Shown: piece by piece, positions 15,395 through 20,468 of the stretch
Numbering within the stretch: the first letter of the stretch is position 1
Layout: every line of letters starts with the position of its first letter
Origin: Streptosporangiaceae bacterium
Lineage (GTDB): Bacteria; Actinomycetota; Actinomycetes; Streptosporangiales; Streptosporangiaceae
Length of the DNA stretch: 20,468 nucleotides
Direction of reading: 5' to 3'
Assembly: GCA_030039095.1 (NCBI GenBank)
Contig: JASHQP010000664.1
Location: 1-20,468 of the forward strand
Translations under genes and position numbers: made by a program
The notes under the pieces: generated by a model
Told to the model about the DNA's origin: nothing
What the model saw: the letters and a program-made list of their open reading frames with translations, nothing else
The model's database searches: none

Positions 15395-17260
15395 ATGAAT
15401 TCGTCCCCGAAGCGGCAGGGCAGATCCAGATTCGGGCGGCATGGCAGGCTGTTCGTGGCGGGTCTCGGCGCGCTGGCGCTGGCCCTGGTCGCGGGGGCTT
15501 GCAGCAGTTCCGGCAGCAACTCGTCGTCCGGGAACACGCCGGTCAGGGGCGGCACGGCGGTGATGGCGGAGTTCCCGTCGAGCCCGCCGAACTACGTCTT
15601 CCCGTTCATGAACAGCACGTACGCCAGCAACTCCAACATCTTCGACCTGCAGTGGCTGATGTACCGGCCGCTGTACTGGTTCGGCACCGGGGCGAAGCCC
15701 ACGCTGAACACATCGCTGAGCCTGGCCTACCCGGCGACCTTCAACGGCACCACGGTCACGGTCAAGCTGAAGAACTACATGTGGTCCAACGGGACCCAGG
15801 TGACCGCCTCGGACGTGGTGTTCTGGCTGAACATGCTGCTGGCCGTGCCGCAGGACTGGGGGCTGGGCACCGGGTTCCCGCAGGACGTGCACGATATCAA
15901 GGTGGTCAGCCCCACCGAGCTGACCATGGTGATGAACAAGGCGTACTCGCCGACCTGGTTCCAGTACAACGAGCTGAGCCAGATCACGCCGATGCCGGCG
16001 GCATGGGACCGGACCGCCTCCGGGCCCACCAGCTGCGACACGACGGTCAGCGACTGCGCCGCCGTCTACAACTACCTGAACAAGCAGGCCCAGGACATGG
16101 CCGGGTACGCGACGTCCCCGATCTGGCAGGTCGTGGACGGGCCGTGGCACCTGAGCGCGTTCAGTTCCGACGGGCACATGACGTTCGTGCCGAACAAGAA
16201 GTACTCCGGCCCGGTCAAGCCGAAGCTCGCGGCGTTCGAGGAGGTGCCGTTCACCACCGACGCAGCCGAGTACAACGTCATGCAGTCACCGGCCTCCGGC
16301 ACCAAGATCGACTATGGTTACCTGCCGCCGGAGGACGCGCCCGACAAGCCGGCCGGCGCGACGACCGGCGCCAACCCGCTGCACGGCTACACGCTGGCGC
16401 CGCTGTATGCGTTCGGGATCGACTACTACTCGGTCAACGAGCAGGCCAGCACCGGCAACGCCCCGATCCTGAAGCAGCTGTACTTCCGGCAGGCGATGGC
16501 GTACCTGACCAACCAGAAAGCGGTGATCGACGGCCCGCTGCGCGGCTACGGCGTGCCCACGGTCGGGCCGGTCGGGAGCACTCCGGCAACCCAGTTCCTG
16601 TCGGCGCAGGGCAAGGCGCAGACCGCCTCCGGCGTCGGGCCGTTCCCGTTCAGCATCGCCAAGGCCAAGGCGCTGCTGACCAGCCACGGCTGGAAGGTCG
16701 TCCCCGGCGGCACCAGCACCTGCGTCGACCCGGCCAAGTGCGGGCCCGGGATCGCCGCGGGCAAGGCGCTGAGCTTCGTCTTCCCGTACGCGAGCGGGGT
16801 CGCCTGGATCACGTCGATGATGACGCAGCTGCAGTCGAACGCGGCGCAGGTCGGCATCAAGCTGAACGTGGAGCCGAAGCCGGCCAGCGAGGTCGGCGCG
16901 GGCGGCAACTGCGTCGTCGGCCACATCCCGTGCAACTGGGACATGGCCTACTACGGCAACGGCTGGACGTTCTCGCCGGACTTCCTGCCGACCGGCGACA
17001 CGCTGTTCCTGTGCAACGCCGTCGCCGACATCGGCGGGTACTGCGACCAGACCAACGACGCGATGATCGAGAAGACGCTGACCAGCAGCAACCTGCAGTA
17101 CATGTACACCTGGCAGAACTACCTGGCCACGCAGCTTCCCGAGATCTGGGCACCGGACGCCGCCGCCCAGCTCACCGAGATCGCGGACAACCTGAAGGGT
17201 GCCCTTCCGCAGAGCGCGACGCTCAGCATCAACCCGGAGAACTGGTACTTCGTGAAGTAG
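15395..17260 (+). CDS. ABC transporter substrate-binding lipoprotein, family 5 (peptide/nickel/opine type)
   Basis: A 621-residue extracytoplasmic solute-binding protein starting at ATG 15395 with AAGGAG eight bases upstream. The N-terminus is a lipoprotein signal: basic residues to Arg18, a hydrophobic stretch LFVAGLGALALALVAGA and a lipobox with Cys36, followed by a Ser/Asn/Gly linker. The mature part has family 5 features: RGGTAVMAEFPSSPPNYVFP, LMYRPLYWF, LKNYMWSNGTQVTASDVVFW (the typical W-x-DGxPxTAxDVxFW region), FRQAMAYLTNQKAVI and a C-terminal YTWQNYLATQLPEIW. Such proteins deliver oligopeptides, opines or similar solutes to a DppBCDF-like transporter. No permease or ATPase gene follows: within 20 bases of the stop the sequence turns into fragments of other genes. 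It has its own promoter candidate and may be a separate unit from the catabolic operon. Confidence 0.93.
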   Translation: MNSSPKRQGRSRFGRHGRLFVAGLGALALALVAGACSSSGSNSSSGNTPVRGGTAVMAEFPSSPPNYVFPFMNSTYASNSNIFDLQWLMYRPLYWFGTGAKPTLNTSLSLAYPATFNGTTVTVKLKNYMWSNGTQVTASDVVFWLNMLLAVPQDWGLGTGFPQDVHDIKVVSPTELTMVMNKAYSPTWFQYNELSQITPMPAAWDRTASGPTSCDTTVSDCAAVYNYLNKQAQDMAGYATSPIWQVVDGPWHLSAFSSDGHMTFVPNKKYSGPVKPKLAAFEEVPFTTDAAEYNVMQSPASGTKIDYGYLPPEDAPDKPAGATTGANPLHGYTLAPLYAFGIDYYSVNEQASTGNAPILKQLYFRQAMAYLTNQKAVIDGPLRGYGVPTVGPVGSTPATQFLSAQGKAQTASGVGPFPFSIAKAKALLTSHGWKVVPGGTSTCVDPAKCGPGIAAGKALSFVFPYASGVAWITSMMTQLQSNAAQVGIKLNVEPKPASEVGAGGNCVVGHIPCNWDMAYYGNGWTFSPDFLPTGDTLFLCNAVADIGGYCDQTNDAMIEKTLTSSNLQYMYTWQNYLATQLPEIWAPDAAAQLTEIADNLKGALPQSATLSINPENWYFVK

Positions 17261-17280
17261 CCGCCCACGATCTCGCGATG

Positions 17281-17535
17281 CCCGCCGGAGTAGAGCGGGT
17301 ACGCCGAGCCGGCCGAGGTGCCGGTCTCGGAGACGTAGTGCAGCGTTCCCGGCTGTGCGGCCAGCACCGAGACCACGGCGTGGCGAGGCACCCGGCCAGT
17401 GCGGGGACCGCGGAAAGCAGCACGTACGACGCGGCAACCTGCGCCGGGGTGAACCCGATGGACTTCAGCACGCCGAGGCGCCTGGTGCCGGCGATGACCG
17501 CGCCGCTGACCACGCTGATCACGATCAGCACCGAG
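17281..17535 (-). pseudogene. FtsX-like ABC permease fragment with frameshift
   Basis: Reading the minus strand from about 17535, AAISVLIVISVVSGAVIAGT, RRLGVLKSIGFTPAQVAASY and VLLSAVPALAGCLA are characteristic of the FtsX/MacB-type permease domain: a membrane helix, the RRLGVLKSIGFTPxQV loop, then the next helix. The frame then degenerates, while a neighbouring frame continues with VVSVLAAQPGTLHYVSETGT, so a frame change near 17385 is likely. Both ends of the gene are missing. Rightward it runs directly into the LuxR fragment on the other strand. It is too short to function as an exporter permease. The identification is by motif only. Confidence 0.6.
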
Positions 17536-17673
17536 ATCGCGGCCGAGCTGTTCATCTCGCTCGGCAGGATCAAGACTCACGTCACCCGGATCCAGGACAA
17601 GCTGGAGATCCGCAACCGGGTAGAGCTCGCCGCCTGGTCCTGGGAAAACCGGATCATGGAAAGCTCACCGTGA
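17530..17673 (+). pseudogene. LuxR/NarL-type regulator, C-terminal remnant
   Basis: The plus-strand frame gives EIAAELFISLGRIKTHVTRI, then QDKLEIRNRVELAAWSWENR and a stop at 17673. This is the recognition-helix half of a LuxR-type helix-turn-helix plus the usual C-terminal tail of NarL-family response regulators; Arg-Ile replaces the common Thr-Val before KTHV. The receiver domain and the first helix-turn-helix residues are absent, because the sequence to the left belongs to the oppositely oriented FtsX fragment. An ATG at 17509 opens the frame, but its first residues are antisense of the permease. The end overlaps the histidine kinase 3' end by 20 bases. Confidence 0.75.
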
Positions 17674-18799
17674 TGCGAAGGCCGCCCTCCGGCCTGGCGC
17701 TGACGTCGAGTTCGGCGCCGTGAACACCGGCGATCGCGCTCACAATGGCCAGGCCGAGCCCGTGTCCGGCGGCGGTTCCGGTTCGCTGGGTGCCAGTGCG
17801 CTGGAACGGCTGGAAGAGACGGTGCACCTCGCCGGGCGAGACGAGCGGCCCGGAGTTGGCGACCGCTGCGTCGGCGCGGCCGTCGGTGATCGCGGTTGAG
17901 ACCTCGACCCAGCCCCCGTCGACGTTATGCCGGATGGCGTTGCCGACCAGGTTCGTGATCAGGCTCTCGGCCAGGGCCGGGTCGCCGGTGGCCGGTGCGG
18001 CTGACAGCGCAGCGTCGACGCGGATGCCGCGGCGCTCGGCCTCCCCGTGGTGGTACAGGACGGCGTCCCGGGCGATGTCGGCGAGGTCGAACGGCTCCCA
18101 GCGCTCAATTCCGCGCTGGCTGCTGGCCAGCGTGAGCAGCGCGTCGATGAGGTGTTCCTGCTGCTCGGTCCATTGCAGTGCCGTCGTGCAGGCGGACCGC
18201 AGGGTGGCGGTGCTGGCGGCCGGGTCGGCGAGCGCGACCTGAAGCACGGTCTTCTCGGCGGTAAGCGGGGTGCGCAGTTCGTGTGAGGCGTTCGCGACGA
18301 AGTGCCGCTGCGCCTCGAACGATGCCTCGAGCCGTCCGAACAGGCCGTCGAGCGTCTGGCCCAGCCGCCGGAATTCGTCGTCGGGGCCGTCAACGGCGAG
18401 ACGCTGGCTCAGGTTCCGGGCCGAGATGTCGCGGGCGGTCGCGGTGATCGTGCGCAACGGCCGCAGGACGCGCCCGGCGATCAGCCACCCGACTCCCACA
18501 GCGAGGATCGCCATGATCACGACGAAGACCAGGCCGGCCACGTTCTGCTTGGCGTCGTGGCTGATGGTGTCCACGAACGACAGGCCGGTGCCCTGGCCGC
18601 AGGAGTGCTGGCTGTTCAGGGAGGACGAGGCTGACCCGCAATTGGTCCGGATCAGGAAGTTGGGCTTGAAGATCACCGCGAGCGAGCCGACGGCGACGCA
18701 GGAGAGGCCGAACACCGCGGCGTACAGCAAGGCGAGCTGCGCCCGCAGTGTGCGCCGGGGCAGGCGGAACGCTAGGCCCGCTGGGTGGGGGATGCGCAT
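17654..18799 (-). CDS. Sensor histidine kinase (two-component system)
   Basis: A 381-residue membrane histidine kinase starting at an ATG at 18799 that overlaps the response regulator stop (TGATG). The first membrane helix is at about residues 22-44 (LLYAAVFGLSCVAVGSLAVI). A short extracytoplasmic loop of about 45 residues with two Cys follows, then the second helix at about 88-110 (VAGLVFVVIMAILAVGVGWL). Next come a HAMP linker (RVLRPLRTITATARDISARN), the HisKA box with phospho-acceptor His173 in ASHELRTPL, and the ATPase domain: N box NLVGNAIRHN, a degenerate G1 region VANSGPLV, F box and G2 GHGLGLAIVS. The small sensor loop suggests sensing at or within the membrane, as in kinases for antimicrobial peptides or envelope stress. 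Partner: the regulator immediately upstream. Confidence 0.94.
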   Translation of the reverse strand: MRIPHPAGLAFRLPRRTLRAQLALLYAAVFGLSCVAVGSLAVIFKPNFLIRTNCGSASSSLNSQHSCGQGTGLSFVDTISHDAKQNVAGLVFVVIMAILAVGVGWLIAGRVLRPLRTITATARDISARNLSQRLAVDGPDDEFRRLGQTLDGLFGRLEASFEAQRHFVANASHELRTPLTAEKTVLQVALADPAASTATLRSACTTALQWTEQQEHLIDALLTLASSQRGIERWEPFDLADIARDAVLYHHGEAERRGIRVDAALSAAPATGDPALAESLITNLVGNAIRHNVDGGWVEVSTAITDGRADAAVANSGPLVSPGEVHRLFQPFQRTGTQRTGTAAGHGLGLAIVSAIAGVHGAELDVSARPEGGLRITVSFP

Positions 18800-19458
18800 C
18801 ACAGCTCTCCGATCTGGTAGCCGCCCTCGCGCACGGTGCGGATGACGGGCGGGTCGCCGAGCTTGGCCCGGAGCCGGCGCATGGTCTGCTTGACCGCGGT
18901 GGTGAACGGGTCGGCCGCCTCGTCCCAGACTCCATCGAGCAGTTCCTCGGCGGAGACGACCCGGTCTCCGGCCCCGAGCAGGTACTCCAGCAGCCCGAAC
19001 TCCTTTGGGCTGAGCTCCAGGCGCCGTCCAGCACGGAACGCGACCCGGCGGCCGGGGTCGAGGGCCAGATCGCCGTGCCCCAGCACCGGGGGCAGTGAGG
19101 TGGCGGGGCGGCGGCCGATGGCACGGATGCGCGCGACGAGCTCGGCGAAGTCAAATGGCTTGGGCAGGTAGTCGTCGGCCCCGAGCCCCAGGCCCTCGAC
19201 CCGGTCCCGGACCGTACTGGCCGCGGTCAGCATCAGCACCCGGCTGCCCGGCTGCCCGGCGAGCTGCCGGCACACCTCGTCGCCGTGGGTACCGGGCAGG
19301 TCGCGGTCGAGCACCACCACGTCGTAGGGGGTGACGGCCACGTGGTCCAGGGCCGCGTCACCGTCCAGCACCACGTCGACCGCCATGCCCTCACGCCGCA
19401 GCCCGGCCGCGATCGCGGTGGCCAGGTCCTCGACATCCTCAGCGACCAGCACTCTCAT
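18799..19458 (-). CDS. OmpR/PhoB-family response regulator
   Basis: A 219-residue two-domain regulator from the ATG at 19458, with GGAG a few bases upstream. The receiver domain has the acidic pair Glu7/Asp8 (VAEDVED), phospho-acceptor Asp51 ([10 protein letters not shown]), the switch Thr in LMLTAAS and Lys in YLPKPF. The winged-helix output domain covers about residues 125-219 ([55 protein letters not shown] and GGYQIGEL). It is translationally coupled to the kinase gene (TGATG overlap). It diverges from the ABC transporter gene across 121 bp that contain a perfect 15-bp inverted repeat, the probable binding site. This arrangement is typical of kinase-regulator pairs controlling a neighbouring exporter. 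Confidence 0.95.
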   Translation of the reverse strand: MRVLVAEDVEDLATAIAAGLRREGMAVDVVLDGDAALDHVAVTPYDVVVLDRDLPGTHGDEVCRQLAGQPGSRVLMLTAASTVRDRVEGLGLGADDYLPKPFDFAELVARIRAIGRRPATSLPPVLGHGDLALDPGRRVAFRAGRRLELSPKEFGLLEYLLGAGDRVVSAEELLDGVWDEAADPFTTAVKQTMRRLRAKLGDPPVIRTVREGGYQIGEL

Positions 19459-19479
19459 GCTCCGAGGATGCCAGGCCAG

Positions 19480-19522
19480 CGGTATCAGCCCGGTTTCAGG
19501 CGGTAACACCGGGCTGATACCG
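19480..19522. promoter_or_regulatory. Perfect 15-bp inverted repeat between response regulator and ABC transporter genes
   Basis: CGGTATCAGCCCGGT (19480-19494) is repeated in exact inverse as ACCGGGCTGATACCG (19508-19522) around a 13-bp spacer containing TTTCAG. It lies 22 bp upstream of the regulator start and 57 bp upstream of the ATPase start, so a divergent operator is likelier than a terminator. Binding by the adjacent OmpR-type regulator is inferred. Confidence 0.6.
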
Positions 19523-19579
19523 GCGCCCGCGTACAACCACCTTCGACGCGGAACATCACCGAGCGGAGAAGGCGGCCAG

Positions 19580-19948
19580 ATGAGCGGAGCAACCATAGAA
19601 GTGAGCGGGCTGCGCAAGCGGTTCGGGCCGGTGCAGGCGCTGGACGGCATGTCGTTTACGGTCGGGCCGGGCCAGGTGACCGGATTCATCGGCCCCAACG
19701 GCGCGGGCAAGTCGACGACGATGCGGGTCATCCTCGGCCTGGACGCGCCCGACGAGGCAGTGCGCTGGTCGGGGGACGGCCGTACCGGTCGCTGCCGTAC
19801 CCGCTGACTGTGGTCGGGTCGCTGCTGGACGCCGCCGCACTGCAGCCCGGGCGCAGCGCACGCAACCACCTGCTGTGGCTGGCCCGCTCCCAGGGCCTGC
19901 CCACTTCGCGCGTGGACGAGGTGATCGGCCAGGCCGGCCTGGACGCTG
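19580..19948 (+). pseudogene. ABC transporter ATP-binding protein, frameshifted and truncated
   Basis: The ATG at 19580 begins [20 protein letters not shown] with a Walker A motif GPNGAGKST at residues 38-46 and then [12 protein letters not shown]. At about 19757 the frame is lost: the original reading stops at 19807, while the +1-shifted frame continues convincingly as [57 protein letters not shown]. Adding a single G to the GG at 19756-19757 gives [13 protein letters not shown] and restores one continuous frame. At about 19948 the protein is cut before the Q-loop-proximal signature, Walker B and H-loop, and joins the permease tail. As drawn it cannot hydrolyse ATP. The intact version would be a drug or antimicrobial-peptide exporter ATPase under the adjacent two-component system. 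Confidence 0.8.
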
Positions 19949-20233
19949 CTCAGCCTCGGCGCCGCGGCGATCGTGCGGGACACCGCCGTCGCCATCGGTG
20001 CCGTCCTCGGCCTGCTGTACGTCGTTCCGATCGTCGCCGCAATACTCGGCAACTCGAGCACGGCACGCCACCTCCAGCAGATCGCGCCGATGACCGCGGG
20101 GCTTGCGGTCCAGGCCACTGTCGGCCTGCGAACCCTGCCCATCGGCCCCTGGGCCGGCCTTGGTGTCCTCTCCGCGTGGGCCGCTGCCGCGCTGCTCGCC
20201 GGCGGAGTTCTGCTCCGGCTCCGCGGCGCATGA
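19949..20233 (+). pseudogene. ABC transporter permease, C-terminal remnant
   Basis: From 19949 another plus-strand frame reads LLSLGAAAIVRDTAVAIGAV, LGLLYVVPIVAAILGNSSTA, RHLQQIAPMTAGLAVQATVG, LPIGPWAGLGVLSAWAAAAL, ending LLAGGVLLRLRGA at 20233. It has three hydrophobic segments and the QQIAPMTAGLAVQ loop. This is the C-terminal part of the ABC-2-like permease that normally follows this type of ATPase gene. The first half of the permease and the last two thirds of the ATPase are missing, which implies a loss of roughly a kilobase with the join at GGACGCTGCTCAGC (about 19941-19954). No start codon of its own has a ribosome site. Confidence 0.75.
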
Positions 20234-20311
20234 ACAGGCCAGTGAGCCCGGGGCCAGCCGCGAGCCATTCAGGCGTCCCGGCGGCGGAGCAGCCACGCGG
20301 CCGGACTGCTC

Positions 20312-20468
20312 TCAGCGGGCTGGAACCATGAACGTCGCGCGGACGCCGCGCCCGCCGCTGATGGTCGCGGTCGCGGCGATCGCTACGACGATCAGCAGGT
20401 ACGCCCAGGCCAGGCCGGCGTGGTGATAGCCCGCGAACGACGTGGTCCACAGGCACAGCCCGGCGGCC
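20312..20468 (-). CDS. Integral membrane protein, C-terminal part (runs off the right edge)
   Basis: The minus strand is open from the window edge to a TGA at 20312-20314. It reads AAGLCLWTTSFAGYHHAGLA, WAYLLIVVAIAATATISGGR, GVRATFMVPAR: the end of one hydrophobic segment, a short His-containing loop, one complete membrane helix and a basic tail. Composition is typical of an actinobacterial multipass membrane protein. The family cannot be named from 52 residues. It converges on the permease remnant with about 78 bases between the stops. Confidence 0.55.
   Translation of the reverse strand, partial: AAGLCLWTTSFAGYHHAGLAWAYLLIVVAIAATATISGGRGVRATFMVPAR

Noticed and set aside
15100..17673. An 857-codon plus-strand frame across the small hypothetical and solute-binding genes
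   Set aside because: It is the +2 shadow of the binding protein. Only its last ~48 codons (the LuxR remnant) look like protein, and the join is accidental.

Overview
The window looks like chromosomal DNA of a high-GC actinomycete. GC is around 70 percent throughout, GTG and TTG starts are common, and strong third-position GC produces long antisense shadow frames. There is a WhiB-family Fe-S regulator and an OmpR-type two-component pair divergent from an ABC exporter. No rRNA, tRNA, CRISPR array or insertion sequence could be recognised. All assignments come from reading the sequence and remembered family features; no database search was run.

Layout. Positions 1-4960 form a patchwork. It holds an N-terminally replaced acetamidase/formamidase piece running off the left edge, an FKBP prolyl isomerase, a short-chain dehydrogenase-like protein missing the usual catalytic residues, an SRPBCC protein and a hypothetical gene cut at its 3' end. 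After these come carbamate kinase (arcC), a 44-codon internally deleted ornithine carbamoyltransferase, a WhiB regulator and a small membrane protein with an internal deletion/frameshift. Positions 4988-17260 hold eight genes with no visible damage: a CehA/McbA-type PHP metallohydrolase and a PucR regulator on the minus strand, then, divergently, an aldehyde dehydrogenase, a 72-aa single-pass membrane protein, an NCS1 permease, a dimethylglycine/sarcosine dehydrogenase-type FAD-GcvT protein, a small hypothetical protein and a family 5 solute-binding lipoprotein. Positions 17261-20468 again carry scars (FtsX permease piece, LuxR C-terminus, ABC ATPase fused to a permease tail). They surround an intact histidine kinase/response regulator pair, and a membrane-protein C-terminus sits at the right edge.

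How the genes may work together. The divergent PucR/aldehyde dehydrogenase promoter region has inverted GCACAAAC arms lying on both candidate promoters. Downstream of it, transporter, FAD-GcvT demethylase-type enzyme and aldehyde dehydrogenase form a compact run (gaps of 9 and 11 bp, then an 11-bp overlap). The simplest reading is a PucR-controlled import and catabolic route for an N-methylated, amide- or carbamate-type nitrogen compound: hydrolase, then oxidative demethylation to methylene-tetrahydrofolate, then aldehyde oxidation. The substrate is not known from sequence. A related GCACAA dyad lies near the carbamate kinase/carbamoyltransferase remnant, which hints at shared control.

The most unusual feature of the window is the number of clean internal deletions in otherwise well-conserved genes on both sides of the intact catabolic block. 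They may be genuine genome erosion, or assembly/sequencing artefacts; read mapping would decide.
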